Source: a virus. From it: 41,917 bases of DNA. Made by a program: the position numbers and the translations under genes. This document shows positions 7,582 to 14,963 of the stretch, in pieces. The notes below the pieces were generated by a model. The model made no database searches. It saw only the letters and a program-made list of their open reading frames with translations, and was not told the DNA's origin. The first letter of the stretch is position 1; each line of letters begins with the position of its first letter. Location of the stretch: IMG/VR virus record IMGVR_UViG_3300037427_001752, positions 1 through 41,917 of that record; one strand, written 5' to 3'.

Positions 7582-10280
7582 GTTTTATAGCTAGAAAAAT
7601 TATGATGGGCAGTGGTGCTGTTGATGGTTACAAAATAGATCAGTCGTTGATATTTAGGAGAGCTGATACTGGTTATATGTACCGAACGCCCTCAGAAACA
7701 TCTAATCGAAATGTTTGGACTGTTAGTGCTTGGGTTAAACGAAGTAATGTCACTATAGCAGCTAACGATTACCACACTATATTTGGTCTTGACGATGGTT
7801 CTTATGGTGATACTACACACTTTGACCTTGTGTTTTATCGAGACATAATTGGAGCTTGGCTCTGGAATTCAGAAGCTCTAAGAACTAATCGTCTTTTTAG
7901 AGACGTATCAGCTTGGTATCATATTGTTTTAGCAGTAAATACTAATAACAGCACAGCAGGAAATCGTTGGCGACTTTACATTAACGGTGTTGAAGAAACG
8001 TCTTTTTCGGCAGACACTAATTATACTGGTCTTACTGCAAATAATATGAGCGGGACTAAACAGATAATTGGCAACAGTATATTCACTCATACTAACAACT
8101 ATTTTAACGGTAACATAGCAGAGTTTCATAATGTTGATGGTCAACAATTAAGTCCTAGTTCCTTTGGAGAAACTAACTCAGACACAGGCCAGTGGGTTCC
8201 AAAAGAATTCTCAGGCAGTCATGGCACTAATGGTTTTTATTTAAAGTTTGCAAGCGGGGCTTTAGGAACTGATAGCTCTGGTAATGGTAATAATTTTACT
8301 ACGTCTAATATCGCTAACACTGACGTTGTAACAGATTCTCCCACTAATAACTGCATGACATTAAATTCTTTAGAAACTAATTCCAGCACCATTACTGAAG
8401 GTAGTTTAAAATTAGTTACATCTAATCATAGTGACACGACAGGAACAATAAGAATTCCAAATACTGGCAAGTGGTACTGGGAAGTAACATGCACAGCAGT
8501 GGGTGGGGCTTATTTTGGAATTTACAAGACGAGCTATACAAAAGATGCTGGAGCTTGGGTTAACGGTTCTCACATCGTATTAGAGGCTAGTACAGGAAAA
8601 AAATACTCTTACCCCACAACAGCCGCAACGTACATGAGTGGGGCAGTAAGCAATGGCGATGTTGTTGGCGTAGCTGTAGATTGCGATAACGGAAAAATCT
8701 TTTTTGCAGACAGTAACACATGGGGAGACTCAGGAAATCCGGCAACAGGATCAAACCCCGCTGGAACTTTCACTGCTAGTGATGGTTGGAAGCCCGGATT
8801 TTATGGGCCGGGAGGCGGAAATGCTATTAACCTTTCGCTTAACTTTGGTCAAAAAACTTTTTCTTACACGCCTCCGTCAGGGTTTAGTGCTTTAACAGCT
8901 TCTAATCTCCCAGACCCAGCAATTGCTCTACCCGCAGAGCATTTTAATCCTCATATCTATACGGGTTCAAATAATACTAACGCAATCACGGGGGTTGGGT
9001 TTCAACCAGATTTAGTTTGGGTAAAGCAGAGAGATGTTGCTTACAACCATCAGTTACATGATGCGGTAAGAGGTGCGGCAGCGGGTCTTATAATGTCCGA
9101 CAATAGTGCAGGGGAAAACTCTAGTTATCCAATCGCAAGTTTTGACTCAGACGGGTTTACTCCAGCGTCAGGAAATGTAACGGGGGTAAACACCGGATCA
9201 ATGGTTGGCTGGTTTTGGAAAGCAGGTGGAACTGCCCCCAGTAAAACGTATGTAGTAAAAGTAGTAAGTGACAGCGGAAATAAATATAGATTTGATGATT
9301 TTGCAGCAAGTACACAAACTGTTGATTTACAAGAAGGGGGTACCTATACCTTTGATCAATCTGATTCTTCAAATAGCGGACACCCTCTTAGATTCTCTAC
9401 AACATCAAATGGAAGTCATGGTGGAGGAAGTGAATATACTACTGGAGTAACAACTTCTGGAACACCTGGAAGCGCTGGAGCATATACAAGAATTACAGTT
9501 GCAGCATCCACCGCAACTCTTTATTATTATTGTACTGCTCACTCAGGAATGGGAGGACAGGTAAATACAAATAGTACCTATGGCTCAAGTTATTTTGATG
9601 GAGATATAAAAGGTACCGTATCTGCAAATTCTACCTCTGGTTTTAGCATTGTTAATTGGATTCCTAATGGAACTGAAACCGCAACGATTCCTCATGGTTT
9701 GGGTGTTGCTCCTGATATGGTTTTTTACAAAAGGTATAACGGCACTAGCTCGTGGTTTTGTTGGACAACTGCCATTGACGGTTCAAACGATTATTTAGTT
9801 TTAAATGGCACAGATGCCGCTGTGGCTGTTAGTCAAGCTGGAGGCACTTCTTTTACTTCATCTTTTATCAGGGCTACTAACTACGGGGCTAGTGGAAGTC
9901 CAGAAGTTGTATCATATTGTTTTGCCTCAAAAGAAGGCTTCAGTAAGATTGGTGCTTACACCGGAAATGGATCCGGCACCGGAAACGCCGGTGGTCCAAC
10001 GATTGTAACGGGTTTCAAACCCGCTTTAGTTATAACAAAAAGAACTGATGCAACAGGTTATTGGGGTATTTTTGATGCTGCTCGCGCTCCGGGGAATGTT
10101 GCAGCATTTCCTGCTTTGTTTCCAAATACTAGTGATGCGGAAGTAACTGGTACTTATCTCGATTTATTAAGTAATGGTTTTAAGATAAGAATTGACAGTA
10201 CCCACTACAACGCTGATGGTGGAACTTACCTCTACATGGCTTTCGCAGAGTCACCCTTCAAATATGCAAATGCAAGATAA
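7578..10280 (+). CDS. Large multidomain fibre: LamG-like, SPRY-like and cupredoxin-like segments
   Basis: This 900-aa protein has several domains. Residues about 1-30 are a fibre anchor (MSFIARKIMMGSGAVDGY). Residues about 30-200 resemble a concanavalin/LamG-type lectin fold (WTVSAWVKRSNVT, WYHIVLAVNTNN, WRLYINGVE, IAEFHNVDGQ). Residues about 255-430 resemble a SPRY-type fold (GKWYWEVTC, YFGIYK, VGVAVDCDNGKIFFADS). Residues about 460-545 hold a beta domain with FQPDLVWVKQRD, copied again near the C-terminus (ATIPHGLGVAPDMVFYKRYN and PALVITKRTD). Residues about 555-670 have an amicyanin-like copper-site motif: H602, C652, H655 and M658 (C-x2-H-x2-M). It is the largest fibre here and a likely receptor-binding protein. 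Copper binding is inferred from motif spacing only. Confidence 0.7.
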   Translation: MSFIARKIMMGSGAVDGYKIDQSLIFRRADTGYMYRTPSETSNRNVWTVSAWVKRSNVTIAANDYHTIFGLDDGSYGDTTHFDLVFYRDIIGAWLWNSEALRTNRLFRDVSAWYHIVLAVNTNNSTAGNRWRLYINGVEETSFSADTNYTGLTANNMSGTKQIIGNSIFTHTNNYFNGNIAEFHNVDGQQLSPSSFGETNSDTGQWVPKEFSGSHGTNGFYLKFASGALGTDSSGNGNNFTTSNIANTDVVTDSPTNNCMTLNSLETNSSTITEGSLKLVTSNHSDTTGTIRIPNTGKWYWEVTCTAVGGAYFGIYKTSYTKDAGAWVNGSHIVLEASTGKKYSYPTTAATYMSGAVSNGDVVGVAVDCDNGKIFFADSNTWGDSGNPATGSNPAGTFTASDGWKPGFYGPGGGNAINLSLNFGQKTFSYTPPSGFSALTASNLPDPAIALPAEHFNPHIYTGSNNTNAITGVGFQPDLVWVKQRDVAYNHQLHDAVRGAAAGLIMSDNSAGENSSYPIASFDSDGFTPASGNVTGVNTGSMVGWFWKAGGTAPSKTYVVKVVSDSGNKYRFDDFAASTQTVDLQEGGTYTFDQSDSSNSGHPLRFSTTSNGSHGGGSEYTTGVTTSGTPGSAGAYTRITVAASTATLYYYCTAHSGMGGQVNTNSTYGSSYFDGDIKGTVSANSTSGFSIVNWIPNGTETATIPHGLGVAPDMVFYKRYNGTSSWFCWTTAIDGSNDYLVLNGTDAAVAVSQAGGTSFTSSFIRATNYGASGSPEVVSYCFASKEGFSKIGAYTGNGSGTGNAGGPTIVTGFKPALVITKRTDATGYWGIFDAARAPGNVAAFPALFPNTSDAEVTGTYLDLLSNGFKIRIDSTHYNADGGTYLYMAFAESPFKYANAR

Positions 10281-10292
10281 CAGGAGAAAACA

Positions 10293-10889
10293 ATGTTTGC
10301 AATAGTACAAGATGGAGCAATTACACGAACGGGATCATCTTTTCGACAATTGTTTCCAAATATAAGCTTTCCAGCTAACGGACCTAATTCCGCTTTCCGA
10401 AGCGAAAATGGAGTCATGGAAGTTGTAAACGCGGAGCAGAAAGACCGTAAGTATTACTATGTAACTCAAGGCGACATAGCTTTGGTGGATGGTGTACCGA
10501 CTCAGCAGTTTACCAACACCGCAATGAGGCTTGAAGATGAAGATGCTAAAGACTCAGACGGCGCTCAGTTGTATGTGCAAGTGTTTGATGCAAGCGCGAA
10601 TGGCGGCGAAGGCGGGATGGTTAACACTAGCGATAAGTTAATTAATCGTGGACTTAAGTACACCATGAATGCTCAAGTAAAGTCTCAAGCTAACAGCGCA
10701 TTAGCACCAACTGATTGGATGGTGATCCGCAAGGCAGAGCGAGATGTAGCGATACCTAGTGCAACTGCAACATATCGTGCAGCAGTCGTAACAGAATGTG
10801 CTAGGCTAGAAACTGCAATAGCGGGAGCAGCAAACGTAGATGCTCTGCAAGCGGTAATGCAAGCGCAGAACTGGCCCGAGGAAGCATGA
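10293..10889 (+). CDS. Tail-fibre-associated protein, possible chaperone
   Basis: This 198-aa protein has a ribosome binding site (CAGGAGAAAACA) before its ATG. The N-terminal part (MFAIVQDGAITRTGSSFRQL, then FPANGPNSAFRSENGVMEV) and C-terminal helix (DWMVIRKAERDVAIPSATAT, then a YRAAVVTECARLETAI stretch) have the build of fibre-assembly proteins: a small beta domain plus a terminal 'W-M-V-x-R...YR' helix. It lies right after the largest fibre gene, where a dedicated chaperone would be expected. Assignment rests on position and overall pattern, not on a specific family signature. Confidence 0.5.
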   Translation: MFAIVQDGAITRTGSSFRQLFPNISFPANGPNSAFRSENGVMEVVNAEQKDRKYYYVTQGDIALVDGVPTQQFTNTAMRLEDEDAKDSDGAQLYVQVFDASANGGEGGMVNTSDKLINRGLKYTMNAQVKSQANSALAPTDWMVIRKAERDVAIPSATATYRAAVVTECARLETAIAGAANVDALQAVMQAQNWPEEA

Positions 10890-10890
10890 A

Positions 10891-11181
10891 ATGGCGAAGA
10901 AAAGAGATCCTAGATTAAAGCGTGCTAGAGTGTCAGGGTATAACAAACCTAGACGTACACCTGGGCACAAAACAAAATCACACATAGTAGTTGCAAAAAC
11001 AGGCAATAAAGTTAAGACTATTCGATTTGGACAAAAAGGAGCAAAGACCGCAGGAAAACCAAAAGCGGGAGAATCTGAAGCTATGAAAGCTAAACGAAGA
11101 AGTTTTAAAGCGAGACACGCAAAGAACATTGCGAGAGGTAAAATGTCGGCAGCTTATTGGGCAGACAAGGTAAAATGGTAA
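10891..11181 (+). CDS. Small basic conserved marine phage protein
   Basis: This 96-aa protein is strongly basic. It contains KPRRTPGHKTKSHIVVAKTG, VKTIRFGQKG and, at the end, FKARHAKNIARGKMSAAYWA then DKVKW. The terminal block is a well-conserved signature of a small protein found beside structural genes in many cyanophages and other marine phages. I know of no proven function. The high Lys/Arg content suggests nucleic-acid contact, perhaps with packaged DNA. It is the last gene of the structural operon and is followed by a hairpin terminator. Confidence 0.65.
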   Translation: MAKKRDPRLKRARVSGYNKPRRTPGHKTKSHIVVAKTGNKVKTIRFGQKGAKTAGKPKAGESEAMKAKRRSFKARHAKNIARGKMSAAYWADKVKW

Positions 11182-11185
11182 TAAA

Positions 11186-11205
11186 AAAGGGGCTTTCGCC
11201 CCTTT
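11186..11205. terminator. Bidirectional rho-independent terminator between convergent operons
   Basis: AAAGGGGC (11186-11193), loop TTTC, then GCCCCTTT (11198-11205) make a perfect 8-bp stem. An A-run flanks it on the left, with T-rich sequence after it. It sits 5 bases after the stop of the last + strand gene and 3 bases beyond the stop of the - strand TonB receptor, so it can end transcription from both sides. Confidence 0.9.
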
Positions 11206-11208
11206 CTG

Positions 11209-13659
11209 TTAGAAGTTATACTGTATTCTAGCCGTATAGCTTCGCGGAAGTTCTGGAAGTACAATCGTACTACCAAACAAGTTAGGGAAGTTTGCTCGGA
11301 AGTACGTTTCATCCGTTAGATTCTTTCCATTCACACTAAATACCCAGTTAGTTGCTGCATATGAGAACCCTAAGTTTACTAGTGTATATGAAGGTAGCTC
11401 AATGCTGTTTGAGAAACCTGAGTAAGTCTCTTCTACATCAATTACGCTACCGTTTACAGTCCACCCATTACCGAAGTCATAAGTACCTGTAAATGATAGT
11501 ATGTTTTCTGGCATACCAGACCTTCTACTATTACTAGGAGCTGCAGAGACATTTCCCCCAAGCTGTCCTCCTAGCAGCGCACTACAAGGAATGTTCGGTA
11601 AGTCTTCACAGCCTATAAAGCTGAAACGATACCCATCATCCTGAGTGTTTAGATTTGTTACTTTAATGTTTGAATAGCCGAGTGTAAGCAATAGCTTCTC
11701 ATTTACAACCCATCGCACTTCTACTTCTGCACCTTCTGTCTCAGTTGACTGGTTAGTCACAATAGACTGTGCAGAGAAATCAGTACGCTCTTGCTTATAT
11801 CCAGATATAGCAAAATAGAGTGCATTATCGAGTAAACTTCCTTTTATCCCCGCTTCGAGCAACTCAGACTCATCAAAAGCCCTTCCTCGAAGTATATTCT
11901 TAACAGTAACTTCAGCACCTTGTCCTACGATCATTGTTGACTGTGTGGAAGCAGTAACGTAGGGAATCAAACCAATTGGTGTATCATAGCTCATACTGAA
12001 TGTCCATGAAACTCCGTCTACGTCATCTTTTGCTTCTAAATCAGCACATCCTGCAACAGGACAGAAATTGTTAGAGCTAGCAAAAAGAAGTTGGTCTTCT
12101 GGTTGCCTGCTTTCCATGTCAATGGTGTCGTAGCGTACTCCTGCAAGAATACTGAGACCATTGTTCCATACAAAATCTCCCATTACAGCAAATCCTAGGT
12201 TTGTGTACTCACCGATATAGTACTCGGTGTAATCATCATCAATTTGAGTAGCTAGAACTCTCTTTGAGACGGCGGTATTTTGCGCCTGTGATAAGTCACG
12301 TCGCCCAAAATACTCATTAGTGTAGTCATCTCCATGTTCGAAGTCAGTATGACGAATTGAAGGAGAAACTTGAACAGAGGCTGACATGCTATCAAAGTCA
12401 TATGTCTTTGACAGTATCAACTTGTTCTCAACTACCCAACTTTCATGAAACTGCGAGAAACCATACGCATTTTCATTCAAGTTGTCATAAGACTCATAGA
12501 ACAACTGGTTCTTGATTTCCCAGTCGTTGTCCAGTGCTACAATTACATCGAAATATAATGTAGTAACTGTATTTTCTAGTAAGTCTTCTGGATCTACTAA
12601 AACTTGGTTTCCTTTTAGTTTAGTAAGCCCAGGATTTATTAGTGCAAGTGCAGATGTATCACCTACAAACACTTCTAAATCCGTCAGAGTCTCTATAGAC
12701 CCCGGAGTGAGTGCTCCACCAGCGGCCCCGCTTAAAAAATCAAACCTAAAAGGATTGAAATTCGTAAATCCGCTACCATCCGTGTCGTACTCTTGGTGAG
12801 ATACCCTACCGTCTCCATTAACATCAAGAGAAGCGGGAGATCCGGTAATGTATGTCCCATTATCAATTAAGTCTTGGGTGATTCGGTTCCACCCTGCTAC
12901 TTGGTTACCCGAATAGTCATGATACATACCTCCGAACTGTAAGCGAACTCTATCTGTAATATCCATATCAAAGGATGTTTGAAATAGATTTTGCTCCACT
13001 CCAGAGTTGTCATAATAACTATCTGAGTCTTCTACTTCTGTGTAGACATAGTACCCTAGATCCCTACCTAATATAGTAGCTGGTCCACCTACTTCAGCAG
13101 TTAGAATACTCTTACCCCAACTACCTGTAGTATACGAAAAGCTACCTTCTGGTATGTCAATAAATTGTCCAGTCTCTTCTATACGCGCCGACTTAGGATT
13201 GAAGTTTAAGTAACCACCAATCTTAGAAGGGCCGTATATAGGAGAAGCTGGGCCTCTTACTATATCTACTCTATCCGAAGCACCAATAGGTGTTGGATAG
13301 TTTCCTGGATTGTCCAAACGACGCACACCTCTAAAGTATGTTTCGCCTGGAGTGCCTCGTACGTCTAAGCCGCCCGCAACTCCAAAAAATGATTGAGTAA
13401 AGCTGCCGGGGGCTAGTGCAACTAACTCATCGATGTCTTGCATGTTAAAACGATCCATCATCTCCTCTGAGATAGTAGAAGCAGATCGTGGAGTCTCTAG
13501 TATGGACTTATTAAATCCAAATACAGACTTTACACTCTCACCTGGTAAACTACCGAGATCGCCTTTAACTACAATTTCTACCATTTCTTGTGCAGAAACT
13601 TGGGAAATACTTCCTAGCAGTACTGCGCTTGCCATAAAACTTTTTACAAAGCCGTTCAT
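11209..13659 (-). CDS. TonB-dependent outer-membrane receptor (phage-borne)
   Basis: This 816-aa protein is a full-length TonB-dependent receptor. A Sec signal peptide covers residues 1-23 (hydrophobic SAVLLGSISQ, cleavage near VSA-Q). EMVEIVVKG at 25-33 is a plausible TonB box. The plug domain, about 45-155, has ETPRSASTIS, LDVRGTPGE, TYFRGVRR and DRVDIVRGPASPIYG. A 22-strand-type barrel follows to the terminal SYTARIQYNF, with C-terminal Phe for BAM insertion. D279-E290 (DVNGDGRVSHQE) is a canonical EF-hand-type loop, probably in an extracellular loop. Such receptors import Fe-siderophores, haem, B12 or glycans using host TonB-ExbBD; the plug resembles siderophore-receptor types. The gene has GGAGGAGG upstream of its ATG, overlaps the preceding gene by one base (TAATG), and lies last in the operon that carries nrdAB. 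It looks intact, not decayed. Confidence 0.93.
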   Translation of the reverse strand: MNGFVKSFMASAVLLGSISQVSAQEMVEIVVKGDLGSLPGESVKSVFGFNKSILETPRSASTISEEMMDRFNMQDIDELVALAPGSFTQSFFGVAGGLDVRGTPGETYFRGVRRLDNPGNYPTPIGASDRVDIVRGPASPIYGPSKIGGYLNFNPKSARIEETGQFIDIPEGSFSYTTGSWGKSILTAEVGGPATILGRDLGYYVYTEVEDSDSYYDNSGVEQNLFQTSFDMDITDRVRLQFGGMYHDYSGNQVAGWNRITQDLIDNGTYITGSPASLDVNGDGRVSHQEYDTDGSGFTNFNPFRFDFLSGAAGGALTPGSIETLTDLEVFVGDTSALALINPGLTKLKGNQVLVDPEDLLENTVTTLYFDVIVALDNDWEIKNQLFYESYDNLNENAYGFSQFHESWVVENKLILSKTYDFDSMSASVQVSPSIRHTDFEHGDDYTNEYFGRRDLSQAQNTAVSKRVLATQIDDDYTEYYIGEYTNLGFAVMGDFVWNNGLSILAGVRYDTIDMESRQPEDQLLFASSNNFCPVAGCADLEAKDDVDGVSWTFSMSYDTPIGLIPYVTASTQSTMIVGQGAEVTVKNILRGRAFDESELLEAGIKGSLLDNALYFAISGYKQERTDFSAQSIVTNQSTETEGAEVEVRWVVNEKLLLTLGYSNIKVTNLNTQDDGYRFSFIGCEDLPNIPCSALLGGQLGGNVSAAPSNSRRSGMPENILSFTGTYDFGNGWTVNGSVIDVEETYSGFSNSIELPSYTLVNLGFSYAATNWVFSVNGKNLTDETYFRANFPNLFGSTIVLPELPRSYTARIQYNF

Positions 13660-13826
13660 TATTGTGTCGCCTCCTCCTGCGATACTTGCGGCTGCATTTG
13701 TGTAGCCGCTTGATTTTGAATAGAAGTAATAAGACCCATACTTAGTTTAGCAGGAAGCTCCCCTAAACCTTGTAGAATCGTATTTATTTCTTCTATAGTT
13801 AGTTGTAACTCTAATTTGTCACTCAT
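13659..13826 (-). CDS. Conserved 55-aa phage protein upstream of the TonB receptor
   Basis: This short gene was found by reading the gap between nrdB and the receptor. Its ATG overlaps the nrdB stop (ATGA), and its stop overlaps the receptor start (TAATG), so all three are translationally coupled. The product begins MSDKLELQLTIEEINTILQG, followed by LGELPAKLSMGLITSIQNQA and a Gln-rich end. The pattern 'L-T-x-E-E-I-N-x-I-L-x-x-L-x-E-L-P' is common to small phage proteins encoded near structural or nucleotide genes. No function is known; a helical protein is predicted. Confidence 0.75.
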   Translation of the reverse strand: MSDKLELQLTIEEINTILQGLGELPAKLSMGLITSIQNQAATQMQPQVSQEEATQ

Positions 13827-14782
13827 TTAAATATATCCTGCCAGTTCCCTGTAGTGCTTGCCCGAGAATACTCGGTAGCTCTGTTCTCAAAGAAATTAGT
13901 GTGCTCTACTCCGTTTAGCATGTAGTCTAACCATGGTAAAGGGTTCGCCTCACTTCCAAAAATTTTCTTCAAACCCAGCCCTAATAACCTACGATCCGCA
14001 ATGTAGCGAATGTACTCTTTTATTTCTTCTGCTGTTAGATCAGGTACTTCTGCACCCTCAAAACAGAGGTTAATAAAAGCATCCTCTAGCTCTACCGTGC
14101 GTTCTGCTGCACAGTAAATTTCATACTTTAGATCATCTGTCCACAGTTGTGGGTTTTCCTGTACAAAAGATCGGAATAAGTGTGACATGCCTTCGACGTG
14201 TAAAGTCTCATCTCGAACTGACCATGTTACAATCTGTCCCATACCTTTCATAAGGTTATGTCTTGGAAAGTTCAATAGAATAGCAAAACTACTAAACAGT
14301 TGAACTCCTTCGGTAAACCCTGAGTATATTGCCATTGTTTTAGCAATATCCATAGGAGTTTTCATACCGAAGTTACCAAGATACTCGTGTTTATCAAGCA
14401 TTTCTTTATGCTCGAAAAACTTTTGGTACTCATCATCCCTAAAGCCTAATGTCTCTAGTAATAGTGAGTACGCTTCTTGATGCACCGCTTCCATAGCTGC
14501 AAAAGCGGAAAGCATCATTCTTACCTCAGGCTGCTTGAATGTAGGAAGGTAATGCTTTGCATACCCACAACATACATCTACGTCAGCCTGTGTAAAGAAT
14601 CTAAAAATCTGTCCTAATAATCTCTTATTAGCCGGAGACATCTTATCCCGATAGTCTCGTAAGTCATCCGCAAGGTTAACTTCATCAGGTAACCAATGCA
14701 TATGCTGTTGTTGTTTATAATACTCAAAAGCCCACGGATAATTGAAAGGCTTGTAATACTCTCGTTCTTCTAATAAATTCAT
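13823..14782 (-). CDS. nrdB: Ribonucleotide reductase class I, small subunit
   Basis: This 319-aa R2 subunit houses the di-iron/tyrosyl radical used with NrdA to reduce ribonucleoside diphosphates. The metal ligands are visible: Asp in FFTQADVDV; Glu and His in AFAAMEAVHQEAYSLL, followed by the radical Tyr at E-x2-H-x3-Y; Glu in GFTEGVQ; and Glu/His in VRDETLHVEG. The length is somewhat below that of E. coli NrdB (376). It lies 10 bases after a small membrane-protein gene that overlaps nrdA, so nrdA and nrdB are co-transcribed. It supplies dNTPs for phage replication and needs iron. The Tyr argues for a normal tyrosyl-radical enzyme. Confidence 0.95.
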   Translation of the reverse strand: MNLLEEREYYKPFNYPWAFEYYKQQQHMHWLPDEVNLADDLRDYRDKMSPANKRLLGQIFRFFTQADVDVCCGYAKHYLPTFKQPEVRMMLSAFAAMEAVHQEAYSLLLETLGFRDDEYQKFFEHKEMLDKHEYLGNFGMKTPMDIAKTMAIYSGFTEGVQLFSSFAILLNFPRHNLMKGMGQIVTWSVRDETLHVEGMSHLFRSFVQENPQLWTDDLKYEIYCAAERTVELEDAFINLCFEGAEVPDLTAEEIKEYIRYIADRRLLGLGLKKIFGSEANPLPWLDYMLNGVEHTNFFENRATEYSRASTTGNWQDIFK

Positions 14783-14792
14783 CTATTTCCTT

Positions 14793-14963
14793 CTACCAAT
14801 TATGTACTATGTTTGCCATTATTAAAAAAGCACACGACAAGTTTATAGACACAATAGCTGTTCTTATTGTTGCAACTGCATTGTCATTAGCAGGATCAAA
14901 TCCATCATTCTCGCTATATGACCCCAAAGCGTGCTTCCAGATTATCCAAACTTTAGCCTTCAC
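14793..14963 (-). CDS. Small conserved membrane protein between nrdA and nrdB
   Basis: The gene starts at a GTG (14963) that overlaps the nrdA 3' end by 11 bases; a longer frame from 15029 would overlap nrdA by far more. The 56-aa product begins MKAKVWIIWKHALGSYSEND, continues GFDPANDNAVATIRT, and has one transmembrane segment (AIVSINLSCAFLIMANIV) ending HNW. The pattern 'W-x-K-H-x-x-L-G-S-x-S-x-N-D-G' plus a C-terminal helix is familiar from small phage proteins. No function is known to me. Confidence 0.7.
   Translation of the reverse strand: MKAKVWIIWKHALGSYSENDGFDPANDNAVATIRTAIVSINLSCAFLIMANIVHNW

Noticed and set aside
12512-12799. Open frame on the + strand inside the TonB receptor gene
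   Set aside because: Ser/Pro-rich shadow of the barrel coding sequence with no ribosome binding site.
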